This document shows, in pieces, positions 16,119 to 24,305 of a stretch of DNA of 64,000 nt. Source of the DNA: an uncultured Veillonellaceae bacterium (GTDB lineage: Bacteria > Bacillota > Negativicutes > Veillonellales > Dialisteraceae); NCBI GenBank assembly GCA_958348245.1, contig CATVYJ010000002.1, forward strand, positions 124,001 to 188,000, written 5' to 3'. The notes under the pieces are model-generated. The model ran no database searches and had not been told where the DNA came from. It worked only from the letters and a program-made list of their open reading frames with translations. A program made the translations under genes and the position numbers. Position 1 is the stretch's first letter; each line of letters starts with the position of its first letter.

Positions 16119-16147
16119 ACTATACCGCATTTCCCGCGGCGCTTCAA
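16119..16147 (-). promoter_or_regulatory. galU promoter
   Basis: Minus strand TTGAAG (16142-16147), 17-nt spacer, TATAGT (16119-16124). Confidence 0.8.
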
Positions 16148-16161
16148 CCGGCGCAGGGGCA

Positions 16162-16197
16162 ATAAAAGGTCCGCCAGCGGCGCTGACGGACCTTTTG
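16162..16197 (-). terminator. Terminator of the tRNA-Trp/tRNA-Arg transcript
   Basis: A 16-bp stem (16164-16179 with 16181-16196, one wobble) then TTTTATT on the minus strand. Confidence 0.88.
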
Positions 16198-16275
16198 TGG
16201 TGACCCCAGAGGGATTCGAACCCCCGACACCTTGATTCGTAGTCAAGTGCTCTATCCAGACTGAGCTATGGAGCC
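16198..16275 (-). tRNA. tRNA-Arg (anticodon ACG)
   Basis: Minus-strand cloverleaf: acceptor GGCTCCA/TGGGGTC, anticodon stem CTTGA/TCAAG with loop CTACGAA (ACG), T loop TTCGAAT, encoded CCA. Confidence 0.95.
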
Positions 16276-16279
16276 ATAC

Positions 16280-16355
16280 TGGCAGGGGCAGAGGGACTCA
16301 AACCCCCAACCTACAGTTTTGGAGACTGTTGCTCTATCAATTGCGCTATGCCCCT
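16280..16355 (-). tRNA. tRNA-Trp (anticodon CCA)
   Basis: Minus-strand cloverleaf: acceptor AGGGGCA/TGCCCCT, anticodon stem ACAGT/ACTGT with loop CTCCAAA (CCA), encoded 3' CCA. Four nt separate it from tRNA-Arg. Confidence 0.95.
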
Positions 16356-16385
16356 GCGCAGTCACATCTCACATGTGACTTGTAT

Positions 16386-16414
16386 ATAATAGCAGAGTTT
16401 CTCCGATTTGACAA
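16386..16414 (-). promoter_or_regulatory. Promoter of tRNA-Trp/tRNA-Arg
   Basis: Minus strand TTGTCA (16409-16414), 17-nt spacer, TATTAT (16386-16391). A small hairpin with GTCACAT/ATGTGAC arms lies between the promoter and tRNA-Trp. Confidence 0.85.
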
Positions 16415-16440
16415 GGGGCTTTTTGAAAATTTCTTTCCGT

Positions 16441-17820
16441 TTATTTTCCCACGCAGAAACGGCTGAAGATGGAGGCAATGAGCTCGTCGTCCACGGTGTC
16501 ACCCGTGATCTCTCCCAGCGCGCGCCACGCTTCCGTCAGGTCCACCACGATGCAGTCCGCGGGCATGCCCAGGTCCGCCGAGGAGAGAGCGCGCTGCACC
16601 GCCCGGAGCGCGTCCCGCACGAGCTCCACATGGCGGAGATTTGTGAGGAACAGTTCCCGCCCGCACTCGGCGTCCTGCGTCTCCGCAAGCTGTCCCAGCG
16701 CGTCTTCCAGCTCGTCCAGGCCGCTCCCGTACCGGGCGGAGAGGGAAATGACGGGCACGTCTCCCGCAAGGGCCCGCACGGCTTCTGCGGAGACTTCCTG
16801 CGGCAGGTCGTATTTATTGAGGATAACCATGGCGCGGCGGCCGCGGATGGACGCGAGAAGCTGCCGGTCGTCGTCCGAAAGCGGCCGGGAGCCGTCCAGC
16901 ACGGCGAGGATGAGGTCGGCCCGCTGCATGGACTGCCGGGCGCGCTCGATGCCGATGCGCTCCACCTGATTATCCGTGCGGCGCAGGCCCGCCGTATCCA
17001 TGAGGACGAGGGGCACGCCGCCGATGCGGATGGATTCTTCGATGGTGTCCCGGGTGGTGCCGGGCACGTCGGTCACGATGGCCCGGTCTTCCTGCAGGAG
17101 CGCGTTGAGCAGGCTGGATTTGCCTGCGTTCGGCCGGCCCACGATGGCCGTGCGCATCCCTTCCCGGATGATGCGCCCCCGCTCGGAGCGCGCGAGGAGC
17201 TGCTCCATGGGGCCTTTGACGGTCCGGAGCCCCGCCTGGATCTCTTCCCGCGTGAGGTCTTCCAGATCTTCTTCGGGATAGTCGACGGTCACTTCGAGCT
17301 TCGTGATGAGGTCTTTCAGCGCTTCCCGCGCGCCGCGCACATACCGGGAGAGCGCCCCCGAGAGATGGCTCTCCGCCTGCGTGAGGGCGGCGCTGCCCCG
17401 GGCGGTGATGATGTCCATGACCGCTTCCGCCTGGGCGAGGTCGATGCGCCCGTTGAGGAACGCCCGCTTCGTAAATTCGCCCCGCGCGGCGAGCACCGCC
17501 CCCGCCTCAAGCGCGAGCGCCAGCGTCTCCCGGAGCGCCTCCATGCTCCCGTGGATCTGGAGCTCCACCACGTCTTCCCCCGTGTAGGTATGGGGCGCTT
17601 TCATGTACACGCCGAGTCCCTCGTCCACGAAGCGATCCTCTTTCACCACGTGCCCGTAGTAGAGGCGCTGGACCTCCGCCTGACGAAAGGACTCGCAGCG
17701 TTTCATGCGAAAGACGCGGTCCCCCACGTCCGCCGCGTCCGCGCCGCTGATGCGGATGATGCCGATGCCCCCTTCGCCGGGCGCGGTGGCGATGGCCGCG
17801 ATGGTTGTTTCTTCGTACAT
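16441..17820 (-). CDS. mnmE: tRNA uridine-5-carboxymethylaminomethyl modification GTPase
   Basis: A 459-residue protein of normal length. It has an N-terminal formyl-THF-binding domain (MYEETTIAAIATAPGEGGIGIIRISG), a helical domain and an inserted GTPase. The G1 loop is GRPNAGKSS at 228-236, with DTAGLR near 273 and NKYDLP further on. It ends with the essential FCVGK (Cys456). With MnmG it modifies U34 of several tRNAs; mnmG is 36 kb away in this window on the other strand. The start at 17820 is preceded by CCGGAGGAAAGACT. TATAAT at about 17883 may be its -10. Confidence 0.96.
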   Translation of the reverse strand: MYEETTIAAIATAPGEGGIGIIRISGADAADVGDRVFRMKRCESFRQAEVQRLYYGHVVKEDRFVDEGLGVYMKAPHTYTGEDVVELQIHGSMEALRETLALALEAGAVLAARGEFTKRAFLNGRIDLAQAEAVMDIITARGSAALTQAESHLSGALSRYVRGAREALKDLITKLEVTVDYPEEDLEDLTREEIQAGLRTVKGPMEQLLARSERGRIIREGMRTAIVGRPNAGKSSLLNALLQEDRAIVTDVPGTTRDTIEESIRIGGVPLVLMDTAGLRRTDNQVERIGIERARQSMQRADLILAVLDGSRPLSDDDRQLLASIRGRRAMVILNKYDLPQEVSAEAVRALAGDVPVISLSARYGSGLDELEDALGQLAETQDAECGRELFLTNLRHVELVRDALRAVQRALSSADLGMPADCIVVDLTEAWRALGEITGDTVDDELIASIFSRFCVGK

Positions 17821-17959
17821 AGTCTTTCCTCCGGAAAACGGCCCGGTGCGGACCGTCTGCACTGCATGGTTTCTTTCTTCATTATACGATACGCGCGGCG
17901 GTGCGGGAACCGCGCCGGCCCGTGCGGAAAACGAGGCGGAAAAGCGGGCCGGGCGGACT

Positions 17960-18778
17960 TCACCGCCGTCCTCTGGCGAAGCTTTCCCCGTCGGGGCGGG
18001 TGTCGAAAGCGAAGAGCCGCATCACCGGATGGACGAGCTGCCGCGGGAGAAGGCGCGCGAGCGCAATGGCCAGATGGAGGGGCCGGGGATAGACGCACTG
18101 CCGCTTTCCCCGGGCCGTGCCGTCGAGGGCCTTTTCCGCGGCCGCCGCGGCGGAAAGGGAAAACCATTTCCTCTTTCCCACGAACCGCCGCCCCATGGGG
18201 CTGTCGAAAAAGCCCGGCATGACAAGGGTGAGCGCCGTATCCGCTTCGGCGAGGCGGTCCCGCAGGCCCTCGCCGAGCGCGTTCATGGCCGCTTTGGACG
18301 CGGCGTAGGCCGGCGCGAAGGGGAGCGGCAGGAGGCTCGCCTGCGAAGTCACCACCGCGGCGAAATGCCGCCGGCCGTCCCCCTCCCATCCGCGGCAGAG
18401 GCGGACGAGGCACGCCGCGGGCGCGAGGGCGTTCGCCGCAAAGCACCGCGCGATTTCTTCCGGCTCCTCGAGGCCGTCCGCGCTCTTGCAGGGAGCGACG
18501 CCGCACGCGAGAAACGCCCCGTCGAGCCCGTCCGCCAGGCACCGCGCGAGGGCCGCTTCCCGGGCCACGCCGTCGGTCACGTCAAAGGGCAGGCCCGCCG
18601 CCTCCACCCCGCTCCGGCGCAGTTCGTCCGCCAGCGCGGAAAGGCGCGCCTCATTCCGCCCGGCGAGCCACAGCTTCGCCGCGCCCCGCGCCGCGAGCTG
18701 CCGCGCCAGCTCTTCCCCGAGGCCGCCCGATGCGCCCACGATAAGGATGCGCCGGCCCCGGTAAAAGGAATCGTTCAT
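17960..18778 (-). CDS. Short-chain dehydrogenase/reductase (SDR)
   Basis: A 272-residue Rossmann enzyme. The cofactor loop GASGGLGE lies at 15-22, DVTD at 66-69, and the catalytic Ser145, Tyr158 and Lys162 are in VTSQASLL...YAASK. LALTVM-like strands and PGFFDSPM follow. The C-terminal 60 residues are rich in Arg/Leu and include a hydrophobic segment (LHLAIALARLLPRQLVHPVM), as in membrane-associated SDRs of the DltE/YohF type. Substrate is unknown. GGGGAGGCGGGGAC precedes the ATG. It is the last gene before mnmE on this strand. Confidence 0.88.
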   Translation of the reverse strand: MNDSFYRGRRILIVGASGGLGEELARQLAARGAAKLWLAGRNEARLSALADELRRSGVEAAGLPFDVTDGVAREAALARCLADGLDGAFLACGVAPCKSADGLEEPEEIARCFAANALAPAACLVRLCRGWEGDGRRHFAAVVTSQASLLPLPFAPAYAASKAAMNALGEGLRDRLAEADTALTLVMPGFFDSPMGRRFVGKRKWFSLSAAAAAEKALDGTARGKRQCVYPRPLHLAIALARLLPRQLVHPVMRLFAFDTRPDGESFARGRR

Positions 18779-18856
18779 GTCCCCGCCTCCCCGCGGTCCG
18801 TTTCCGTCCCGCTCCGTTTTCCCTATTATACCGCCGAGGGGCGTCCCGGCGCGGAT

Positions 18857-19384
18857 TCACAGGAAATAATCGGGCCAGCGGGCGGTGTCCCGCTCCCAGT
18901 CCCCGCTGATGCGGAGAACGGGCAGGCCCCGGCGGATGCAGGCCTCCTCCTCCCGCGCGTTGTCCGCCAGCGCCTCTTCCATCGTCCACGATGGGTCTTT
19001 CCGCCGCTCCGCATCGCACCCGTGGGCGAGGATCTCCGCCCGGTGCGTCCGGATATACCCCTCCGTCATCACAAGGCAGCAGAAGCGGATGGACCGGCGT
19101 TCGTCCGCCGTGAAATCCTCCGCCCAGTCCCCGGGGATGTACCCGCCCTCGATGAGGAGGTCCTGTCCGTTTTCCAGCGCGGTCTTCATCAGGCCCCGCA
19201 CGACGGGCCAGAGGCAGGCGGTGAGCGCGTCGTCGTCCTCCGGGGTAAGCGCGGTGAAGCCCCCGCGGATCAGGCCCATCTTCAGCAGATCGAGCGAGAG
19301 AGACAGCCGGGGCCGCGCGGCGAGGATGCGCAGGGCAAGGGCGGTCTTGCCCGTGTGGGACGCGCCGGTGAGCAGCCAGATCAT
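18857..19384 (-). CDS. P-loop kinase-like protein
   Basis: 175 residues. The N-terminus MIWLLTGASHTGKTALALRIL carries a Walker A loop at residues 7-14. LSLDLLKMGLIRGG and LLIEGGYIPGDW follow, resembling small-molecule or zeta-toxin-like P-loop kinases with a lid. No specific substrate can be named. Its ATG overlaps the mmuM stop as ATGA, so the pair is translationally coupled and may act in one process. No antitoxin-like partner is present, so a toxin role is unlikely. Confidence 0.7.
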   Translation of the reverse strand: MIWLLTGASHTGKTALALRILAARPRLSLSLDLLKMGLIRGGFTALTPEDDDALTACLWPVVRGLMKTALENGQDLLIEGGYIPGDWAEDFTADERRSIRFCCLVMTEGYIRTHRAEILAHGCDAERRKDPSWTMEEALADNAREEEACIRRGLPVLRISGDWERDTARWPDYFL

Positions 19385-20313
19385 GTCCGCGCCCCCTTCA
19401 TCCGGTCCCGCGCGCGCACGAGGGCGCGGATCGTATCCGGCCCGGTGCGGCAGCATCCGCCCATGAGGCGCGCCCCCGCGTCGTACCATACCGGTGCGAG
19501 CGCCCCGAAGTCCGCGGGCCGGCCGGTCCACGCCTTCCGCGCCGTATCGTAGGTCTCGCCCGAATTGGGATAGACGAGGAGGGGCTTCGCCGTCCGTTCC
19601 CGCATCCGCCGGAGGAGAGACGCGCCGTCCGCCGGAGCCATACAGTTCACGCCGATCGCGGCGACCTGCGGCACACCGTCCAGCAGGGCCGCACAGTCCC
19701 CGATCTCGTCCCCCGCCGCGGTATGCCGCCCATCCGCGCAGGAAAAGGAAATCCACGCGCAGCCTGCGGGATACGGCGCGAGCGCGTCCGCGAGGACCTC
19801 CGCCTCTGCGAGGGACGGCACCGTCTCGAAGGCGACGAGATCCGGCTCCTCCTCCATGAGAAGGGCGAGCCGCTCCCGGTGAAAATCCGCCAGCACCCGG
19901 CGGGACACGCCGTAACGGCCGCGGTACTCCGAGCCGTCCGCCAGATACGCCCCGTACGGCCCGGCGGACGCGGCGGCGAGGGCGCGCCGGCCCGAGGCCC
20001 GTTCGCAGGCGTCCCGCTCGTCTTTCACAAGGCGCACCGCCAGCCGGAGGAGGCGCTCCGCCTCCCGGCGTCCGTATCCCGCGGCGAGAAAGCCCGGAAC
20101 CGACGCCTGATACCCCGCGGAGGTCACAATATCCGCTCCCGCGGCGAGATAGCTCCGGTGCACCCGACGCACGAGCTCCGGCGCGTCTGCCAGCGCCCGG
20201 GCGGACCAGAGCGCGCCCGACGTATCAAAGCCGGCCCGTTCGAGCTCCGTGGCGAGCGCCCCGTCCGTCACGGCGCAGGGTTCCCGCGCAAGAAGAGAAG
20301 CTAGAGATGTCAT
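19381..20313 (-). CDS. mmuM: Homocysteine S-methyltransferase family protein
   Basis: 310 residues, the usual size of MmuM/YagD. Zinc ligands of the Hcy-methyltransferase domain are present: C224 in GVNC and C287-C288 in GGCCRTGPDTIRAL. The N-terminal VTDGALATELERAGFD and ADIVTSAGYQASVPGF segments are family signatures. It transfers a methyl group from S-methylmethionine (or SAM) to homocysteine, making methionine. The start at 20313 follows GGAAAGGACAGATC. It lies after the khpB terminator and is coupled to a P-loop protein. Confidence 0.92.
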   Translation of the reverse strand: MTSLASLLAREPCAVTDGALATELERAGFDTSGALWSARALADAPELVRRVHRSYLAAGADIVTSAGYQASVPGFLAAGYGRREAERLLRLAVRLVKDERDACERASGRRALAAASAGPYGAYLADGSEYRGRYGVSRRVLADFHRERLALLMEEEPDLVAFETVPSLAEAEVLADALAPYPAGCAWISFSCADGRHTAAGDEIGDCAALLDGVPQVAAIGVNCMAPADGASLLRRMRERTAKPLLVYPNSGETYDTARKAWTGRPADFGALAPVWYDAGARLMGGCCRTGPDTIRALVRARDRMKGART

Positions 20314-20328
20314 GATCTGTCCTTTCCA

Positions 20329-20356
20329 CAAAAAAACAGCGGACGGAGCCGCTGTC
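20329..20356 (-). terminator. Terminator of the rpmH-rnpA-yidD-yidC-khpB operon
   Basis: ACAGCGG and CCGCTGT arms; the minus strand continues with TTTTTTTG. Confidence 0.88.
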
Positions 20357-20361
20357 TTTCT

Positions 20362-21276
20362 TTACTTCGCATGGATCACCACGTGGCGGTAGGAGCCTTC
20401 CCCTTCGCTGCCCGTGACGACGCCGGGATCATTCTGGAGCGCCAGATGGATGATGCGCCGCTCCCCGGGCTCCATCGGTTCGAGCTCCACGGGCATGCCC
20501 GTGCGCTTCGCCTTGTCCGCGAGCCTCCGGGCCAGCGCGGTGAGCGTCTGCTCCCGGCGGGCGCGGTAATTCTCCACGTCGAGCATGACGAAGTACCGGT
20601 GGTGGTAGAGCCGTCCCGCGGCGAGATTCGTCAGATACTGGAGCGCGTTCAGGGTCTGGCCGTGCTTGCCGATGAGAATGCCCAGCCCCTTCCCGCGGAG
20701 GTTCAGGAGAATGCGCTCTTCGTTCGTCATTTTTTCCATGGCGACTTCGAGCCCCATGCCCTGGAAAACCCCCGCGAGGAATTGTTTCGCTTCCTCCGCG
20801 GTGGCGTTCTGCTCTTCCTGCGAGAAGGGCGTCTCCGCGCGGCGGGGCGCTTCGTCCCCGTCTTCCGCGGCGTCCTCTTCCGCTTCTTCCGCGGGCGCGG
20901 TCTGCGGCGCGTCCTCCGCGGGTGCGGCTTCGGCAGCCGGTTCCGCCGGCGCTTCCGTCTCCGCGGCCGCGGGGGCTTCCGGCGCCGCCGCCTCTTCCGC
21001 CGGTTTCGCCGCGGCGGCGTTTTCCGCCTTCACCTTTTCCGCGGCGGCCTGGCCTTCCCGGGCGAGCTGGCGGAGGAAATCTTCCGCCGAGCCTTCGTTT
21101 TCGAGGCAGCTCACATCCACCACGGCCTGTTTCCGCCGGAGCAGACCGAAGAGGCCGCCCGACGGCTCTTCAATGACGTGGACGATCGCTTCCGCGCGGG
21201 TGATGCCCAGCTGCGCCAGCCCTTCCGCGACGGCGTCCTCCACCGTTTTTCCTGTGACACGTACCGTTTTCATCAT
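20362..21276 (-). CDS. khpB: RNA-binding protein KhpB (Jag; Jag_N-KH-R3H)
   Basis: 304 residues. Residues 1-55 form the Jag_N domain (VRVTGKTVEDAVAEGLAQLGITRAEA... SGGLFGLLRRKQAVV). Residues about 80-150 are an Ala/Glu/Pro linker of very low complexity. A KH domain with the GKHGQTLNALQYL loop follows, then an R3H domain (RREQTLTALARRLADKAKRTG...RRIIHLAL). KhpB binds many RNAs with KhpA and affects cell division and envelope growth in Firmicutes. Its ATG overlaps the yidC TGA, so the two are co-translated. The linker is longer and more acidic than in most homologues. Confidence 0.93.
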   Translation of the reverse strand: MMKTVRVTGKTVEDAVAEGLAQLGITRAEAIVHVIEEPSGGLFGLLRRKQAVVDVSCLENEGSAEDFLRQLAREGQAAAEKVKAENAAAAKPAEEAAAPEAPAAAETEAPAEPAAEAAPAEDAPQTAPAEEAEEDAAEDGDEAPRRAETPFSQEEQNATAEEAKQFLAGVFQGMGLEVAMEKMTNEERILLNLRGKGLGILIGKHGQTLNALQYLTNLAAGRLYHHRYFVMLDVENYRARREQTLTALARRLADKAKRTGMPVELEPMEPGERRIIHLALQNDPGVVTGSEGEGSYRHVVIHAK

Positions 21277-22319
21277 TTAGCCTCTTTTCCTGCGGACTCA
21301 TTTTCCGATGCGGCGGGCGCTTCTTCCGGTTTCGCCGTTTCCGGCGCGGACGCTTCCCGCGCCTCCGGTGCTTCCGCCGGCGCTTCGGCCTTCGGCGCGT
21401 CCTGCGCAGGGGCCGTCTCCGGCTTCGCTCCGTCCTCCGCCGGTGCCGCCTCGTCCGCGGCCTTCGCTTCCGCGGCGGCCTTGGCGCGGGCCTTCTTCTC
21501 CGCCTTCTTCGCGGCGGCCCGGGCCTTCCGGTCCGCTTCTTCCTTTTCCGCCTTCGCGGACTTCTTCACCGTCACCTTTTTCACGGTCTTTTTTTCCGCA
21601 GGACGCGGGGTGTGGATGGTGACCACGCCCTTTTTCGCGGAGGAGAATTTTTCCTTCATTTCCCCGCGGAACATGATCGTCTGCTGCGCCAGCTGGAAGA
21701 GGTTGCACACCACCCAGTAGATGACGAGGCCGCTCGGGAAGGACATGCTGATGTAGCCGATAAAGAGAGGCATCACGTAGAGCATGGTCTTCTGCGAGCC
21801 CTGCACCTTCTTCGGCGTGGTCTGCCAGGAAATCACCCACGTGGAAAGCGCGGACAGCACGGGCATGATGTACGTCGGGTCCGGTGCGGCGAGGCTGTCC
21901 ATCCAGAGGAAGCTCTCGTGGGCCGGGTCATAGGCGAAGCCCTGCAGGGCGTAATAAATGGAAACAAGGAACGGCATCTGAATGAGGAGCGGCAGGCATC
22001 CCGCCAGCGGAGACACGTGGTTCTCCCGGTAGAGGCGCTGCATCTCCGAGCTGATCTTCGCCCGGTCGCCCTTGTACTTTTTCTGAATCTCCTGAATCTT
22101 CGGCTGGATCTCCTGCATGCTCTTCATGGAGCGGATCTGCTTCACCGCCAGAGGCAGCAGCACGATCTTGATGAGGATGGTCAGCACGATGATGGCGACG
22201 CCGTAGCTCGGGAAGCCGAAGTCGCTCGACATGTTGTAGCAGAACTGCAGCGCCAGGCGCATCCAGTCCGCGAGGAGCCCCACGAGCTGGGCCAGAATCG
22301 GAATCTGAAAATCTGACAT
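21273..22319 (-). CDS. yidC: Membrane protein insertase YidC with a long Lys/Ala/Glu-rich tail
   Basis: 348 residues. The insertase core spans about residues 25-215: SYGVAIIVLTILIKIVLLPLAVKQIRSMKSMQEIQPKIQEIQKKYKG, then LAGCLPLLIQMPFLVSIYYAL and three more membrane segments. No lipoprotein signal is visible. The last about 125 residues are hydrophilic: first basic (KKTVKKVTVKKSAKAEKEEADRK), then Ala/Pro/Glu repeats. Basic tails can contact ribosomes; the acidic part is unusual. AAGGAGAATACAACGT precedes the ATG. It lies between yidD and khpB, the common order. Confidence 0.94.
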   Translation of the reverse strand: MSDFQIPILAQLVGLLADWMRLALQFCYNMSSDFGFPSYGVAIIVLTILIKIVLLPLAVKQIRSMKSMQEIQPKIQEIQKKYKGDRAKISSEMQRLYRENHVSPLAGCLPLLIQMPFLVSIYYALQGFAYDPAHESFLWMDSLAAPDPTYIMPVLSALSTWVISWQTTPKKVQGSQKTMLYVMPLFIGYISMSFPSGLVIYWVVCNLFQLAQQTIMFRGEMKEKFSSAKKGVVTIHTPRPAEKKTVKKVTVKKSAKAEKEEADRKARAAAKKAEKKARAKAAAEAKAADEAAPAEDGAKPETAPAQDAPKAEAPAEAPEAREASAPETAKPEEAPAASENESAGKEAK

Positions 22320-22475
22320 ACGTTGTATTCTCCTTATGCGGCCTTCATTTCATCCGCGAATTGCCGGCACCCCGGCGTCTCTTTCCCCGCGGGGAAATCC
22401 CGAACCCATCCGGCAAGCTCGATTTCATTTGCCGGCCTTCGGGCAAACTCTGAAAAAAAAGAAAAAAGCAACCCC

Positions 22476-22685
22476 TCACGGTACGGGATCGTAGCCGCCC
22501 TTGTGGAAGGGATGGCATTTGGAGATCCGCTTGACTGCGAGCCAGCTGCCTTTGACAGGACCATATTTTTGTATTGCTTCCAGCGCATACTCGCTGCACG
22601 TCGGCACAAACCGGCAGCACGGCGGCTTCAGCGGTGAAATGTACTTCTGATAAAAACGGATGCATCCGATGAGTACGGCTTTCAC
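22476..22685 (-). CDS. yidD: Membrane protein insertion efficiency factor
   Basis: 69 residues with the family pattern IGCIRFYQKYISPLKPPCCRFVPTCSEYALEAIQKYG and CHPFHKGGYDPVP. It is a small membrane-associated protein that assists YidC. The start is the GTG at 22685: it overlaps the rnpA stop as GTGA and has ATGGAGG 8 nt upstream inside rnpA. The following 156 nt before yidC hold no convincing gene. Confidence 0.93.
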   Translation of the reverse strand: MKAVLIGCIRFYQKYISPLKPPCCRFVPTCSEYALEAIQKYGPVKGSWLAVKRISKCHPFHKGGYDPVP

Positions 22686-23068
22686 GGCTTCGCCTCCATC
22701 ATTCCGGCTTTGCGCCACAAAGCGAGCACGGCCTTTTCCGCTTCCTGATAGGATGCGCGGGTGAGAAACGAACCGGCCAGAAAGACCGCCTCATGTCCCC
22801 CGGCGAGCTCATGCCGGTGGAGACGGTACACTTCCTTCATCAGGCGGCGCGCCCGGTTCCGCGCGAACGCGTGGCCGATTTTCTTCGTCGTCACGAAGCC
22901 GATCCGCGTGGGCCGGCCCGGGGCCTTCACCAGGTACAGCAGGCCCGCCCGATTGTTGAAACGCTTCCCGCGGGCATAGATCCGGCGATACTCCCCATTG
23001 CGGCGGATGCGGGTCTCCCGGGGAAGCGTATACCGTATGTTTTCCCCGTCCATCGTACGATCAGGCAC
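22682..23068 (-). CDS. rnpA: Ribonuclease P protein component
   Basis: About 128 residues. The core LPRETRIRRNGEYRRIYARGKRFNNRAGLLYLV and the RNR motif region KKIGHAFARNRARRLMKEVYR are diagnostic. It is the protein cofactor of RNase P for tRNA 5' processing. The start may be the GTG at 23068, which overlaps the rpmH stop by 8 nt with AAAGG upstream, or the ATG at 23053. I chose the GTG. Its 3' end overlaps yidD. Confidence 0.94.
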   Translation of the reverse strand: MPDRTMDGENIRYTLPRETRIRRNGEYRRIYARGKRFNNRAGLLYLVKAPGRPTRIGFVTTKKIGHAFARNRARRLMKEVYRLHRHELAGGHEAVFLAGSFLTRASYQEAEKAVLALWRKAGMMEAKP

Positions 23069-23198
23069 TCAGTACCTTTCTGCCCTTTGCTCTTCTTCTT
23101 TTCAGCACGATGCGGCCTGCGCGGGTCTTCATGCGCGCGCGGAAGCCGTGAGTGCGTTTTCTCCAGGTATTGTTCGGCTGGAACGTCATCTTTGCCAT
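23061..23198 (-). CDS. rpmH: 50S ribosomal protein L34
   Basis: 45 residues, a gene short enough to be missed by ORF filters. The protein reads MAKMTFQPNNTWRKRTHGFR, then RMKTRAGRIVLKRRRAKGRK and LSA, the standard L34 sequence. AAGGAGGTGTGATAC precedes the ATG. A perfect TTGACA/TATAAT promoter lies 60 nt upstream. It heads the rpmH-rnpA-yidD-yidC-khpB operon. dnaA, which often lies next to rpmH, is absent from this window. Confidence 0.97.
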   Translation of the reverse strand: MAKMTFQPNNTWRKRTHGFRARMKTRAGRIVLKRRRAKGRKVLSA

Positions 23199-23257
23199 GT
23201 ATCACACCTCCTTGCTTCTGCCATGGCAGTGTCATCTCTGCACACTGTAACAGACTA

Positions 23258-23286
23258 ATTATAATAAAAGCGCTCCCCGCTGTCAA
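23258..23286 (-). promoter_or_regulatory. rpmH operon promoter (perfect consensus)
   Basis: Minus strand TTGACA (23281-23286), 17-nt spacer, TATAAT (23258-23263). Both hexamers match the sigma-70 consensus exactly. Confidence 0.95.
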
Positions 23287-23329
23287 TGAAAAATCCCGCC
23301 GTTTTCCCCGTATTTCCGGCGTTTTTTCC

Positions 23330-24193
23330 CTATTTCGACCGCCGGAGGAGGAGGGCGCTGCCGCCGACGATGGCCGCGCCGCCCGCCCAGGACACGGCGG
23401 TGAGCACCTCGCCCCAGAAGAGCCACCCCGCGAGGATATGAAAGAGGATGGCCGTGTACATCACGAAGGAAATCACCAGCGGATGGGCGTGCTGGCAGCC
23501 CCAGGTGAAAGCCATCTGCGCCGCCACCGCCGTCACGGACAGGCCCAGCAGCCACAGCCACTCCGTCCCCTCGGGCCAGAGAAAGCCCGTCACCGGGAGG
23601 AGCGCCGCCCCGCAGAGCATGCTGTAGAGCTGGAAATAAAAGACGAGCTCCGTCCCCGAATGGCGGCCTGGCACCTCCGTGAGCCGGCCGATGCAGATGT
23701 ACGCCGCCGCGGACGCCAGGGCCGAGCCGAGCCCGAAGAAGGCGTACCCGTTGAACGAATCAAAATTCCACACCTGCAGCATCACCGCCGCGCCCGCCGC
23801 GATGAGCACGAGCGGCAGCACCGCTTCCCGGCCGGGACTGGTCCGCAGAAAGAACGGCGACAGGAGGCACATGAAAAAGGCCGAAAGCTCCGTCAGGATC
23901 TCCGCGTCGCCCAGCGTGAGCCCCTCGAGCGAAAAGAAAAAGAGCAGGATGCCGAAACCGCCCGTAAAGCCCCGCAGGTGGAGCGTCGCCCGGTCCACGC
24001 CGGAAAAGACGGGCCGCGCCTCCTGCCGGGCGATGAACGGCAGAAAGAGCAGCCCCGCCGCCCCGCGGAGAAAAGTGAGCTCCCCCGCCCCCAGCCGGGG
24101 CAGCGCCTTGGCGCACACGTCCATCCCCGTGAAGAGCAGCGCCGCCGCCATGGCCGCCGCGACCCCCATCGCCGCCCGATTGCTCCGTTCCAT
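23330..24193 (-). CDS. DMT-superfamily (EamA) transporter
   Basis: 287 residues with ten hydrophobic segments and two EamA repeats. The first begins MGVAAAMAAALLFTGMDVCAKALPRLGAGELTFLRGAAGLLFLPF. The second is near FGLGSALASAAAYICIGRLTEVP and ends ILAGWLFWGEVLTAVSWAGGAAIVGGSALLL. Such proteins export amino acids, nucleosides or other metabolites; the substrate is unknown. GGGAGGAAAGAC precedes the ATG. The stop is about 45 nt upstream of the rpmH promoter on the same strand. Confidence 0.9.
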   Translation of the reverse strand: MERSNRAAMGVAAAMAAALLFTGMDVCAKALPRLGAGELTFLRGAAGLLFLPFIARQEARPVFSGVDRATLHLRGFTGGFGILLFFFSLEGLTLGDAEILTELSAFFMCLLSPFFLRTSPGREAVLPLVLIAAGAAVMLQVWNFDSFNGYAFFGLGSALASAAAYICIGRLTEVPGRHSGTELVFYFQLYSMLCGAALLPVTGFLWPEGTEWLWLLGLSVTAVAAQMAFTWGCQHAHPLVISFVMYTAILFHILAGWLFWGEVLTAVSWAGGAAIVGGSALLLRRSK

Positions 24194-24275
24194 GTCTTTC
24201 CTCCCGTCTCAAACGCTGTGAAGCGCCCCCATCATACCAGACCCGCCCTGCAGGGGCAAGCGCGCCGCGGAGGCG

Positions 24276-24298
24276 CAAAAAAAGAAGAGGCCCGCGCC
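24276..24298 (-). terminator. Terminator after the small exported protein
   Basis: Minus strand AGAGGC-GCGG-GCCTCT followed by TCTTTTTTT. Confidence 0.8.
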
Positions 24299-24305
24299 TC
24301 TCCTC

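Noticed and set aside
18857..19384. Zeta-type toxin.
   Set aside because: Walker A present, but no antitoxin gene, and it is coupled to mmuM; kept as a generic P-loop kinase-like protein.
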